Below are positions 22,025 through 30,352 of a DNA stretch of 33,399 bases, piece after piece. Below the pieces are notes generated by a model. The model was not told the DNA's origin. It did no database searches and worked only from the letters and a program-made list of their open reading frames with translations. The stretch comes from an uncultured Oscillospiraceae bacterium. GTDB taxonomy: Bacteria > Bacillota > Clostridia > Oscillospirales > Oscillospiraceae. The number at the start of each line of letters is the position of its first letter. The first letter of the stretch is position 1. A program made the position numbers and the translations under genes. The DNA lies in NCBI GenBank assembly GCA_947587025.1, contig CANPXW010000019.1, positions 1 through 33,399 on the forward strand, given 5' to 3'.

Positions 22025-22030
22025 GTCTGC

Positions 22031-22059
22031 ATTATAGCGCGGGCTTTCCCGTTTGTCAA
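22031..22059 (-). promoter_or_regulatory. Consensus promoter of the T-box/trpXYZ operon
   Basis: Perfect TTGACA (22059-22054), a 17-base spacer and perfect TATAAT (22036-22031) on the minus strand. Control is therefore expected to lie in the leader rather than at initiation. Confidence 0.92.
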
Positions 22060-22091
22060 TACCTTTTTTGCAGGTATTTTTTGGTATTTTT

Positions 22092-23006
<915 letters not shown>

Positions 23007-23048
23007 GCTTGACGTTCCTCCAATAATTTTCTACAATAAGAGTATGCC

Positions 23049-23345
23049 TTACAACAGGAATGGGTCGCCGGCCAGCACGAAAACGATGCTCAGCGCTATG
23101 GCCAGCTCCAGCGCCAGGATCACCGGCACGCCCACCGTGAATTTGCGCTTGCGTATCTTGTGGCGGAACAGCAGCATCCCAGCCAGGGCCCCGATGCCGC
23201 CGCCCAGGGCGGCCAGACCCAGCAGAGCCGCCTCCGGGATGCGCTCCCGGTGCACCCGCGCCCGGTGTTTGTCCAGGCCGAATACAGCCAGCGTCAGCAG
23301 ATTCACGGCTTCCAGATATATGAGCAGTACGGTGAAAATATCCAT
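23049..23345 (-). CDS. Small DUF1294-family membrane protein
   Basis: A 98-residue protein with an N-terminal hydrophobic helix (IFTVLLIYLEAVNLLTLAVFG), the DUF1294 motif DKHRARVHRERIPEAALLGLAALGGGIGALAGMLLFRHKIRKRKF, and a C-terminal hydrophobic helix (VPVILALELAIALSIVFVL). The conserved D-K-x2-A and RHKxRK-x-F features place it in the family, whose function is unknown. The longer open frame to 23789 is an antisense shadow of the alaX-like gene. There is no Shine-Dalgarno site; the -10 element ends six bases before the ATG, so the message is probably leaderless. psuG follows 42 bases later and may be co-transcribed. Confidence 0.88.
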   Translation of the reverse strand: MDIFTVLLIYLEAVNLLTLAVFGLDKHRARVHRERIPEAALLGLAALGGGIGALAGMLLFRHKIRKRKFTVGVPVILALELAIALSIVFVLAGDPFLL

Positions 23346-23351
23346 AGCCGC

Positions 23352-23380
23352 AGTATACACTTTTTTCCCAGGGAGGTCAA
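23352..23380 (-). promoter_or_regulatory. Promoter for the leaderless DUF1294 message, with symmetric -10
   Basis: Minus-strand TTGACC (23380-23375), a 17-base spacer and TATACT (23357-23352), six bases before the ATG at 23345. The -10 lies in a GTATAC palindrome (23353-23358), which also gives TATACA on the plus strand toward the gene at 23384, though with a poor -35 there. Confidence 0.65.
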
Positions 23381-23383
23381 CCG

Positions 23384-24526
23384 ATGGACACGAGAAAGCT
23401 CTATTACGAGGACGCGTATACCCGGCGCTTCGAGGCCCGGGTGCTGCGGTGCGAAAAGGCCGGAGAGGGCTGGGACGTGGAGCTGAACGCCACGGCCTTC
23501 TTCCCCGAGGAGGGCGGCCAGTCGGCGGACACGGGCGCCCTGGGCCCGGTACGGGTGACCGACGTGCGGGAAAAGGACGGACACATCCTCCACCGCACCG
23601 ACGGGCCCCTGCCAGCGGGCGATACGGTGGAGGGGGTGCTGGACTGGGCGGAGCGGTTCCGCAAGATGCAGACCCACACCGCCGAGCACATCGTCTCCGG
23701 CCTGGTGCACACCGCCTTCGGCTTTGAGAACACCGGCTTCCACCTGGGCGCGGACTGCTGCACGGTGGACTTCGGCGGGGAGCTGACACGGCAGCAGCTG
23801 GACCGGATAGAGGACGAGGCCAACCGGGCCGTGTGGCAGGACCTGCCGGTCCGCGCCCGGTTCCCCCTGTCCTTCGAGCTGGCGGGGATGGAGTACCGCA
23901 GCAAGCTGGCGCTGACCCGGGACGTGCGCATCGTGACCATCGAGGGGGTGGACGCCTGCGCCTGCTGCGCGCCCCACGTGTCCGGCACGGGGCAGATCGG
24001 CGCGGTGAAGATACTGGACTTCATGCGCCACCGGGGCGGCACCCGGCTGTGGATGAAGGCCGGCTCCGACGCCCTGGCGGACTACCGGGCCCGGTACACG
24101 GCCGCAGCGGCCATATCGGGGCTGCTCAACGTGCCCCAGCCGGACATCGCCGCCGGGGTGGAGCGGCTCATAGAGCAGCGGGACGGACTGAAGAGGGACC
24201 TGGCGGCGCTGCGCCGGCAGATGGCCCTGGCCAAGGCGGAGTCCCTGCCGGAAACGGAGGGGCATCTGCTGGTGTTCTTCGACGGGGACGAGGACGCCCT
24301 GCGCGCGCTGGCCAATGCCGGCATGGAAAAGTGCGGCGGGGCATGCGCGGTGTTCTCCGGCGCCGACGGGGCCTGGCGGTTCGTCATGGCCAGCCGCGCG
24401 CTGGACATGCGCGCGTTCATCAAGGAGCACGGCCCGGCGCTCCGCGCCCGGGGCGGCGGCCAGGAGCGGATGGTCTCCGGCCGCAGCGCCGCCTCCAGGG
24501 CGGAGATAGAGGCATTTTTCAAATAA
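23384..24526 (+). CDS. Alanyl-tRNA editing protein (long AlaX type)
   Basis: A 380-residue stand-alone relative of the AlaRS editing and C-terminal domains, predicted to hydrolyse Ser- or Gly-mischarged tRNA-Ala. The N-terminal barrel has TAFFPEEGGQSADTG. The editing site has H98-x3-H102 (QTHTAEHIVSG) and C194-x3-H198 (CACCAPHVSGTGQIG), the four zinc ligands of the family. Residues about 155-195 carry the usual link strand (YRSKLALTRDVRIVTIEG). Residues 240-380 form a coiled-coil-like stretch and a DHHA1-type domain (VSGRSAASRAEIEAFF), as in long AlaX proteins. GGGAGG sits seven bases before the ATG. It is divergent from the DUF1294 gene, with overlapping promoter DNA, and ends at a strong stem-loop. 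Confidence 0.92.
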   Translation: MDTRKLYYEDAYTRRFEARVLRCEKAGEGWDVELNATAFFPEEGGQSADTGALGPVRVTDVREKDGHILHRTDGPLPAGDTVEGVLDWAERFRKMQTHTAEHIVSGLVHTAFGFENTGFHLGADCCTVDFGGELTRQQLDRIEDEANRAVWQDLPVRARFPLSFELAGMEYRSKLALTRDVRIVTIEGVDACACCAPHVSGTGQIGAVKILDFMRHRGGTRLWMKAGSDALADYRARYTAAAAISGLLNVPQPDIAAGVERLIEQRDGLKRDLAALRRQMALAKAESLPETEGHLLVFFDGDEDALRALANAGMEKCGGACAVFSGADGAWRFVMASRALDMRAFIKEHGPALRARGGGQERMVSGRSAASRAEIEAFFK

Positions 24527-24534
24527 CGTGTATA

Positions 24535-24570
24535 AGCAAAAGGCGCGGCCGCACGGCCGCGCCTTTTGCT
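24535..24570. terminator. Bidirectional terminator between convergent genes
   Basis: Self-complementary arms of 17 bases (AGCAAAAGGCGCGGCCG and its complement, 24535-24551 and 24554-24570) with a two-base centre. A-rich and T-rich ends let it act on both strands, between the + gene ending at 24526 and the - gene ending at 24585. Confidence 0.88.
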
Positions 24571-24584
24571 GTCTTTCTGCGGAT

Positions 24585-25895
24585 TCAGTTCGTCCCGCCG
24601 GAGACCATCTCGGTGATGTTGCGCTCGTCCTGGGCCAGCTGCTGGATGGACGCGCGCAGATTCGCCATGGCGGTGTAATCGCACTGGTGGTTGATGCCCA
24701 CCATCTGCTGCACCGTATCGCCGTTGAAGACGATGATGGGCCCGGACTGGTCGGACAGGGTGACGAACACGGTGATGACGTCCGAGCCCTCCGGGGGCAC
24801 GGTGGTGGCCGCGTCGGCGGTGATGGCCGTGACCTGCTGGACGAAGGACGCCGCCGTGCCGCCGTCCAGCGTCAGGTATCCGTGCTGGCCCTGGATGTTG
24901 TAATCCACGAACACGCCCTCCACGCTGATGCCGGGCAGCTGCCCGTAAACGGCGGCATACGCCTGGCCGATGTCCTCCCGCAGGCCGGTGATGGGGCCGC
25001 CGGCGAACTGGGGCACCGTGCTCTCCGGCAGGATGGAGACGGAGGACAGCTCGTCCGCGCCGTCCAGCCAGTAGTATACCGGGCCGTAGTCGTCGTTGAC
25101 CGTCACGGTCAGGCAGGGACCGGTGAAAGAGAAGGTGTAGTAGGAGTTGTCGGCCAGAGTGAACACGTAGTCGGTGGTCTGGGTCAGGTCGATGTTCTGG
25201 TCGGGGTTCTCCTCCACCCTGGCCACGCGGGCGTTGGCCAGCAGGGAGAACACCTGGCCGATGACCGCCGGGTCCCGGCTGGACAGGGTCGCGCCGCCGT
25301 TGAAGCGCCTGCCCACGGACAGCATCTGGCCCTGGTCGAAGCCGTCGGCAAAGGCGCGGATGGCGTCGTCGTAATACAGGTCGAAAATATCCCAGCCCTC
25401 ATGGTAGCCGGGGAAGGAGATCTGGCCGAGCCCCTCGCCGCCGGAGACGGTGTAATCGCCGTCGGTCATGGAAAGGTCGCCGCCGGCAAAGGTCACGGAC
25501 AGCTTGCTCCCGTCGGCCAGCGTGAACGTGTAGACGGTCTGCGCGCCGCCGCCCTGGCCCGCCGGCTGCTTGCCGGTGACCCGCATGGAGCGCAGCGCAT
25601 CGCAGGCGGCGATGATGGAGGCGCGGTCGAAGACGGGGGAGTTGTAGCCCCGCTCCGGCGTGTAGATGCTCAGCGCCACGGGCGTATCCTTGTAATAGCT
25701 GGACGCAAACTCCGTCCAGCCCAGAAACTCCATCAGCGCCCGCTCATGGAAGGCGTCCGCAGCCTCCGGAGGGCCGTCCACCGGGGCAAGGCTCCCGTCG
25801 GCCTCCGTGCCGGGCATGATGCTCACGAAATGGCCGCAGCCGGCCAGGCACAGGCACAGGGCCAGCGCCGCCAGCGGCACCAGGATCTTTTTCAT
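24585..25895 (-). CDS. Lipoprotein of unknown function
   Basis: I do not recognise a family. The start is ATG at 25895 with GGGAG eight bases upstream; the frame extends to 25940 over the -10 element. The 436-residue product has a lipoprotein signal (MKKILVPLAALALCLCLAGC, cleavage before Cys20), so it should be anchored outside the membrane. The mature part has two similar-looking stretches, TVYTFTLADGSKLSVTFAGGDLSM and DYVFTLADNSYYTFSFTGPCLTV, which suggest a duplicated beta-rich domain. The C-terminal part (about 300-436) contains further strands and ends with helices (LRASIQQLAQDERNITEM). It has a consensus promoter and a shared terminator and is not linked to another gene. Confidence 0.85.
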   Translation of the reverse strand: MKKILVPLAALALCLCLAGCGHFVSIMPGTEADGSLAPVDGPPEAADAFHERALMEFLGWTEFASSYYKDTPVALSIYTPERGYNSPVFDRASIIAACDALRSMRVTGKQPAGQGGGAQTVYTFTLADGSKLSVTFAGGDLSMTDGDYTVSGGEGLGQISFPGYHEGWDIFDLYYDDAIRAFADGFDQGQMLSVGRRFNGGATLSSRDPAVIGQVFSLLANARVARVEENPDQNIDLTQTTDYVFTLADNSYYTFSFTGPCLTVTVNDDYGPVYYWLDGADELSSVSILPESTVPQFAGGPITGLREDIGQAYAAVYGQLPGISVEGVFVDYNIQGQHGYLTLDGGTAASFVQQVTAITADAATTVPPEGSDVITVFVTLSDQSGPIIVFNGDTVQQMVGINHQCDYTAMANLRASIQQLAQDERNITEMVSGGTN

Positions 25896-25930
25896 AGAGG
25901 GGTCTCCCTTCCAGAGCAGCAGTATGATAC

Positions 25931-25959
25931 AGTATACCACGCCGGACCGCCGCTGTCAA
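25931..25959 (-). promoter_or_regulatory. Consensus promoter of the lipoprotein gene
   Basis: Minus-strand TTGACA (25959-25954), a 17-base spacer and TATACT (25936-25931), with a leader of about 30 bases. Confidence 0.85.
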
Positions 25960-25987
25960 AAGGGGCGGGAAGAGCGCTGGCCGGCGG

Positions 25988-26003
25988 ATGTAAGCGATTA
26001 CAT
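25988..26003. promoter_or_regulatory. LacI-type operator O1
   Basis: ATGTAAGCGATTACAT: two six-base arms ATGTAA/TTACAT with a central CG, the usual form of a LacI-family site. It lies about 105 bases upstream of the expected lacI transcription start and about 29 bases upstream of the -35 of the divergent lipoprotein gene, so it could affect both. Confidence 0.7.
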
Positions 26004-26026
26004 ATCTTGTCATTTTGCCCAGTTTT

Positions 26027-26040
26027 AGAAAACGTTTGCG
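26027..26040. promoter_or_regulatory. Possible cre-like site
   Basis: AGAAAACGTTTGCG keeps the AAACGTTT core and central CG of CcpA catabolite-response elements but differs at the ends. It lies 32 bases upstream of the lacI -35. Weak call. Confidence 0.3.
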
Positions 26041-26071
26041 GAAAATTTTTAATAAAATTTGCAAATTGTCC

Positions 26072-26100
26072 TTGCATTTTTATCAAAACAGTGGTACATT
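26072..26100 (+). promoter_or_regulatory. Promoter of the lacI sugar operon
   Basis: TTGCAT (26072-26077), a 17-base spacer and TACATT (26095-26100), in an AT-rich stretch. The expected start near 26107 places operator O2 at about +46 to +63. Confidence 0.6.
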
Positions 26101-26151
26101 CAGTTCATGAATGGGAGGGTCTTCGGATCGTTCCCTATGTTAGGACCCGAT

Positions 26152-26169
26152 AATGTAAGGGCTTACATT
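26152..26169. promoter_or_regulatory. LacI-type operator O2
   Basis: AATGTAAG-GG-CTTACATT, two perfect eight-base arms. It shares ATGTAAG/TTACAT with O1, 165 bases away centre to centre. It lies between the promoter and the lacI start, so a bound repressor would block elongation and autoregulate the operon. Confidence 0.75.
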
Positions 26170-26189
26170 TCCAGAAGGGAGGGTCTCGC

Positions 26190-27173
26190 GTGAACGCCAC
26201 CATATATGACGTGTCCCGGTTGTCCGGCGTGTCCACCGCCACCGTCTCCCGGGCCTTCTCCGAGCCGGGCCGGGTCCGCGCCGAGACCCTGCGCCGGGTA
26301 TACGAGGCGGCGGAGGCCCTGCACTACCACCCCAACGCCATCGCCCGGGCCATGGCCCGGCAGCGCACCGACAAGATCGCATACCTTATCTGCAAAAAGG
26401 GCGCCACCATCCTGGACGAGTTTTACGCCGGCATCTGCGATGGCATCATGCGCACCGCCAACCGCTCCGACTACCAGCTGCTGGTGTCCACCGAGGAGGA
26501 CTGGCGGCTGACCGTCAGCGCCGGCCAGAGCAAGCAGATCGAGGGCGTCATCCTGGGCGGCAACGCCCAGCCGGAGATGATCTCCGGCTTCCAGAGCCAA
26601 AACGTGCAGGTGGTGCTGGTGAACAACAACATCGCGGGAGTGCCCTGCGTGGTGGCCGACGAGGCCGGCGGCGTGGGCCAGGTGGTGGACCATCTGGCGG
26701 ACCGGGGCCACCGGCACATCGCCATGCTGGTGGGCCGCGTCAACCCCTATGTGGTCCGGGAGCGCTACGGCGCGTTTTTGGCCGCCATGGCGCAGCGGGG
26801 CCTGCCCGTGGGCCCGGCGGACGTGCGCATGTGCGACGCGGACGTGGACAGCGCCACCGAGGCGGCGTCCGAGCTTTTGCAGGGAAGGGATCGTCCCACG
26901 GCCATCGTGGGCGGAAACGACGTGGTGGCCGCCGGGGTCATCAAGGCCGCCCGCCGGCTGGGCATGCGCCTGCCGGAGGACCTGGCGGTGACCGGCTATG
27001 ACGACAGCGCCGTCTGCCCCATGCTGGAGCCGGAGCTGACCAGCGTGCACATCGACTGCCGCCAGATGGGGGAGCTGGCCGTGGCCAGGCTGACGGCCCT
27101 GCTGGACGGGGAGAGCGAGATACCCCCGCTGACCGTGGTCCCCACGCTGCTGCGGGTGCGGCGGAGCACGTGA
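26190..27173 (+). CDS. LacI-family transcriptional regulator of the sugar operon
   Basis: A 327-residue repressor. The N-terminal helix-turn-helix (TIYDVSRLSGVSTATVSRAFS, about 4-24) and hinge helix (NAIARAMARQRT) are followed by a periplasmic-binding-protein-like effector domain (KIAYLICKKGATILDEFYAGI, GVILGG, HRHIAMLVGR, AIVGGNDVVAAGVIKAA, LAVTGYDDSAVCPMLEPELTSVHID). Translation starts at GTG 26190 with AAGGGAGGG about six bases upstream. Two matching palindromes flank the promoter, so autoregulation is likely, and the five genes that follow are the obvious targets. The inducer is probably the transported sugar or its phosphorylated form, not identified. Confidence 0.93.
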   Translation: MNATIYDVSRLSGVSTATVSRAFSEPGRVRAETLRRVYEAAEALHYHPNAIARAMARQRTDKIAYLICKKGATILDEFYAGICDGIMRTANRSDYQLLVSTEEDWRLTVSAGQSKQIEGVILGGNAQPEMISGFQSQNVQVVLVNNNIAGVPCVVADEAGGVGQVVDHLADRGHRHIAMLVGRVNPYVVRERYGAFLAAMAQRGLPVGPADVRMCDADVDSATEAASELLQGRDRPTAIVGGNDVVAAGVIKAARRLGMRLPEDLAVTGYDDSAVCPMLEPELTSVHIDCRQMGELAVARLTALLDGESEIPPLTVVPTLLRVRRST

Positions 27174-27178
27174 GCCGC

Positions 27179-27206
27179 TTTACACAGACTTTACCCAGAC
27201 TTGACC
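27179..27206 (+). repeat. Three hexamers phased at 11 bp upstream of the permease gene
   Basis: TTTACA-CAGAC-TTTACC-CAGAC-TTGACC: two near-identical 11-base units in tandem followed by a third, partly matching hexamer. They lie ten bases upstream of a weak TGGCAG-17-TATGAT promoter candidate (27216-27244), a good position for an activator. The pattern resembles Pho-box-type direct repeats. It may give the transport genes a second start independent of lacI. Confidence 0.55.
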
Positions 27207-27273
27207 ATATGCCGCTGGCAGGGGACCGGGCAGTCCGGTATGATGGACCCAGCCGGCAAAAGGAGGTACCCAC

Positions 27274-28113
27274 ATGAGATCGAAACGCAGAGCGATGACC
27301 GTGGTGAAGGTGCTGCTGTGCGCGCTGGCGCTGCTGGTGGCCCTGTTCCCCATCTACTGGCTGCTGGCCATGGGCATCCGGCCCACCGACGAGATGCGCG
27401 GGCACATCTCCATCATCCCCCGCTCCCTGACGGGAGAGCACTTCGCCCAGCTGTTCACCCAGGAGGGCTTCGGCCAGGCCATCGTAAACAGCCTGCAGAC
27501 CACCTTCGGCTCGCTGGTCATCTCCCTGGCGGTGGGCATCTGCGCGGCCTACATCCTGGCCCGGCGGCGGTTCCGCTTCGGGCTGAAGAAGCCGGTCACC
27601 TACTGGGTGCTGCTGGTGCGCGTGCTGCCGCCGGTGGCCTTCACCATCCCCCTGTACATCATGTTCAACAAGGTGGGCATCCTGCAGACCAAGCTGCCGG
27701 TGATGCTGGCCTGCGTGCTCATCAACGTGCCGCTGATCATCTGGTTCCTGATAAGCTTCTTCCAGGACTTGCCGGAAGAGGTGGAGGAGAGCGCCAAGGT
27801 GGACGGGGCCACGGAGTGGCAGCTGTTCGTGCGCATCGTGCTGCCCCTGGTGGCGCCGGGCATCGCGGCTGTGGCCATGCTCTCGTTCATGTACGCCTGG
27901 AACGAGTACACCTACACCGTCATCTTCACCCGCAGCCCCTCCAACTACACCGTGCCCCTGGCCCTGAGCCTTTTGAACAACGAGGACAACCTGACCAACT
28001 TCGGCCTGGTGGCCGCCGGCGGCATCATCTCCGTGGTGCCCATCACCCTGTTTGTGATCTTTGCGCAGAACTACTTGATCTCCGGACTTTCAAGCGGCGC
28101 TGTCAAAGAGTAA
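27274..28113 (+). CDS. Carbohydrate ABC transporter permease (MalG type)
   Basis: A 279-residue membrane protein with six predicted hydrophobic segments, of the binding-protein-dependent permease family (BPD_transp_1). It has the MalG-like opening (KVLLCALALLVALFPIYWLLAMGIRPTDEM) and the cytoplasmic EAA loop EVEESAKVDGATEWQLFVRIVLPLVAPGI, which docks on the ATPase. The C-terminus ends LISGLSSGAVKE, the typical MalG end. AAGGAGGT lies about eight bases before the ATG. It forms the heterodimer with the permease at 29457, and no ATPase is encoded in the operon. Substrate specificity cannot be read from it. Confidence 0.92.
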   Translation: MRSKRRAMTVVKVLLCALALLVALFPIYWLLAMGIRPTDEMRGHISIIPRSLTGEHFAQLFTQEGFGQAIVNSLQTTFGSLVISLAVGICAAYILARRRFRFGLKKPVTYWVLLVRVLPPVAFTIPLYIMFNKVGILQTKLPVMLACVLINVPLIIWFLISFFQDLPEEVEESAKVDGATEWQLFVRIVLPLVAPGIAAVAMLSFMYAWNEYTYTVIFTRSPSNYTVPLALSLLNNEDNLTNFGLVAAGGIISVVPITLFVIFAQNYLISGLSSGAVKE

Positions 28114-28147
28114 CAATGAAACAAAATCTACATTAGGAGGAACACAC

Positions 28148-29359
28148 ATGAAAAAGCTGCTTGCCCTGACCCTGGCGATGCTGATGGTCCTGAGCCTCGG
28201 CACCGCCGCCTTCGCGGACGAGGATCCCGTCAAGATGACCCTCATCCTGCGCGACGGCACCTACGCCGACGTCATCGAGGAGTGCCTGCCCGCCTTCGAG
28301 GAGGAGCACAACGTCACCTGCGAGGTCCAGCGCCTTTCCGAGGACGACCTGCGCACCGGCATCGCCCTGGACGCCATCAACCCCGTGGGCACCTATGATC
28401 TGTGCATGGTGGACGGCTCCTGGATGGCCGAGTACACCGAAAACGGCGTTCTGGCCAATCTGACCGAGCTGGGCTATGAGCTGGACGACGACATCATCCC
28501 CGCCACCACCACCATCTGCTATGTGGACGACCAGCTGTATCTGGCCCCCTACTATGGCAACGTGACCGTGCTGATGTACAACAAGGCCAACGTGGAGGCC
28601 GCCGGCTACAAACCCGAGGACATCCAGAGCCTGGAGGACATCCTGGCCATCTGCCAGAAGGCCCAGGCCGACGGCAAGAAGGGCTTCATCTACCGCGGCG
28701 ACACCCAGAACAACCTGGTCGTGGACTTCCTGCCCATCCTGCTCAGCTATGGCGGGTGGGTCGTCGACGAGGACAACAAGCCCACCGTGGACACCGACGA
28801 GTTCAAGGCCGCTATGCAGTTCTATCTGGATCTGATCGCCACCGGCGACGCCGAGGTGAAGGATGACCTGATCGCCTCCGTGGACACCGGCGCGGGCACC
28901 ATGGGCATCGGCTGGCCCGGCTGGTACACCCCCACCGCTGACTCCCCCGCCGACTACATCGCCCTGAGCGGCGCCGCCACCGCCGACGCGGAGAAGTACA
29001 ACTCCAACGTCTACGGCATCTGGACCATCGGCGTGCCTGCCAACGCGCCTCACCCCGAGCTGGCCGCCCAGCTGGTGGAGTATCTGATGGACCCCGACGT
29101 GCAGAAGTCCACCGTTCCCTCCGGCGGCGTGCCCTGCCGTTACAGCAGCCTGCAGGACGAGGATGTCCTGGCCGAGTATCCCCAGTATGAGGTGGTCTGC
29201 GCGGCTCTGGAGAGCGGCATGTACCGTCCCGTCATCGCTGAGTGGACCGAGTTCTTCACCACTCTGGGCACCGAGATGGACAACATCATCAACGGTGTGA
29301 AGGACATCGACACCGGTCTGGCCGATGCCCAGGCCGCTCTGGAGGAACTGATGGGCTGA
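28148..29359 (+). CDS. Extracellular solute-binding protein, family 1 (sugar type)
   Basis: A 403-residue binding protein that delivers a carbohydrate-like solute to the two permeases. A signal peptide (about 1-23, LTLAMLMVLSLGTAAFADE) ends in an AFA-type site with no lipobox Cys. Family 1 features include ECLPAFEEEHNVTCEVQRL, LYLAPYYGNVTVLMYNKANVEAAGY, the segment GTMGIGWPGWY, and YGIWTIGVPANAPHPELAAQLVEYLMDPDVQKS. AGGAGG sits seven bases before the ATG, the best ribosome site in the operon. It lies between the MalG and MalF genes, an unusual order. A strong stem-loop follows it. The ligand is unknown; regulation by LacI and linkage to a sugar kinase favour a carbohydrate or polyol. Confidence 0.92.
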   Translation: MKKLLALTLAMLMVLSLGTAAFADEDPVKMTLILRDGTYADVIEECLPAFEEEHNVTCEVQRLSEDDLRTGIALDAINPVGTYDLCMVDGSWMAEYTENGVLANLTELGYELDDDIIPATTTICYVDDQLYLAPYYGNVTVLMYNKANVEAAGYKPEDIQSLEDILAICQKAQADGKKGFIYRGDTQNNLVVDFLPILLSYGGWVVDEDNKPTVDTDEFKAAMQFYLDLIATGDAEVKDDLIASVDTGAGTMGIGWPGWYTPTADSPADYIALSGAATADAEKYNSNVYGIWTIGVPANAPHPELAAQLVEYLMDPDVQKSTVPSGGVPCRYSSLQDEDVLAEYPQYEVVCAALESGMYRPVIAEWTEFFTTLGTEMDNIINGVKDIDTGLADAQAALEELMG

Positions 29360-29385
29360 CGCCCACAGTGCCCCTTTTATCCCAC

Positions 29386-29412
29386 GGCTGGGGCGCGCTG
29401 CGCGCCCCAGCC
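29386..29412 (+). other. Intercistronic stem-loop after the binding-protein gene
   Basis: A 12-bp perfect stem GGCTGGGGCGCG/CGCGCCCCAGCC with a CTG loop and no following T-run (ACCCCGG). It probably shields the binding-protein message from 3' decay rather than ending transcription, as the MalF-type gene follows without a visible promoter. Confidence 0.65.
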
Positions 29413-29456
29413 ACCCCGGCCGCGCCGGAGATCTCCCGGAATGTGAGGTCTTTCCA

Positions 29457-30347
29457 ATGAAGAAAAAACAGCTCACAGTCGCCCATCTGCAGTCCAGACG
29501 CTTCGGCGTGGGGATGCTCACCCCCACCATGATCGTGCTGCTGGTGATGACGGCCTACCCCCTGTTCTTCACGGTGTACTACAGCTTCACGGACTACAAT
29601 CTGCTCAAGCAGCTGCGTAAGCCCGCCAATTTCATCGCGCTGAAAAACTACACCGACCTTTTGAAAAACGAGTATTTCCAGCAGGCCATCTGGAACACCG
29701 TCAAATTCACCGTGCTGGCGGTGGTGTTCGAGATGCTCATCGGCTTCGGCCTGGCGCTGCTGGTACACAGCCTGACCCGGGGCCAGAAGGTGATGCGCAC
29801 GCTCCTGCTGCTGCCCTATCTGCTTCCCACCGTCACGGTGGCCCTCAGCTGGCGGATGATGCTCTCCCCCAACTACGGCATCGTCAATCAGGTCTTGCAG
29901 GCGCTGCACCTTCCGGTGTATAATTGGTTCTCCGATATACGGACAGCCTTCGGGATGCTGGTGCTCATCGACGTGTGGCAGAGCGCGCCGTTCGTGTTCC
30001 TGCTGCTGTATGCGGCGCTGCAGTCCGTGCCCCAGAGCCAGTACGAGGCCGCCCGCATCGACGGAGCCAATGCGTTCAAGACGCTGTTTTACGTGACCAT
30101 CCCCAACATCAAGAACAGCCTGGCCCTGTGCGCGCTGCTGCGCACCATCGACAGCTTCCGCCTGTTCGACAAGGTGAATCTGCTCACCGGCGGCGGTCCG
30201 GCCAACAGCACCGCCACCATCACACAGTACCTGTATAATTTCGGCATCAGCTCTTTGAACTTCGGCTTCGGCAGCGCCGGCGCCGTGATCATGACCGTGC
30301 TGGTGCTCATCCTCTCCAGCTTCTATATCAAACGCGCGATGGGATAA
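29457..30347 (+). CDS. Sugar ABC transporter permease (MalF type)
   Basis: A 296-residue membrane protein with six predicted helices. The MalF/UgpA-like N-terminus reads GVGMLTPTMIVLLVMTAYPLFFTVYYSFTDYN. The central part includes VMRTLLLLPYLLPTVTVALSWRMMLSPNYGIVN, and the EAA loop is YEAARIDGANAFKTLFYVTIPNIKNSL. LLTGGGPANSTATITQYLYNFGI is also typical of the family. GAGGT lies about ten bases before the ATG. It pairs with the permease at 27274, and the missing ATPase is probably a shared MsmK/MalK-type protein encoded elsewhere. The gene ends only five bases before the hydrolase start. Confidence 0.92.
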   Translation: MKKKQLTVAHLQSRRFGVGMLTPTMIVLLVMTAYPLFFTVYYSFTDYNLLKQLRKPANFIALKNYTDLLKNEYFQQAIWNTVKFTVLAVVFEMLIGFGLALLVHSLTRGQKVMRTLLLLPYLLPTVTVALSWRMMLSPNYGIVNQVLQALHLPVYNWFSDIRTAFGMLVLIDVWQSAPFVFLLLYAALQSVPQSQYEAARIDGANAFKTLFYVTIPNIKNSLALCALLRTIDSFRLFDKVNLLTGGGPANSTATITQYLYNFGISSLNFGFGSAGAVIMTVLVLILSSFYIKRAMG

Positions 30348-30352
30348 CGCCA

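Noticed and set aside
24528-26153. A 541-codon plus-strand frame opposite the lipoprotein gene
   Set aside because: It begins in the bidirectional terminator and is antisense to a gene with a clear lipobox and consensus promoter.
27203-27244. TTGACC (27201-27206) paired with TATGAT (27239-27244) as a promoter
   Set aside because: The spacer would be 32 bases. A 17-base spacing with TGGCAG is possible but weak, so it is mentioned only with the direct repeats.
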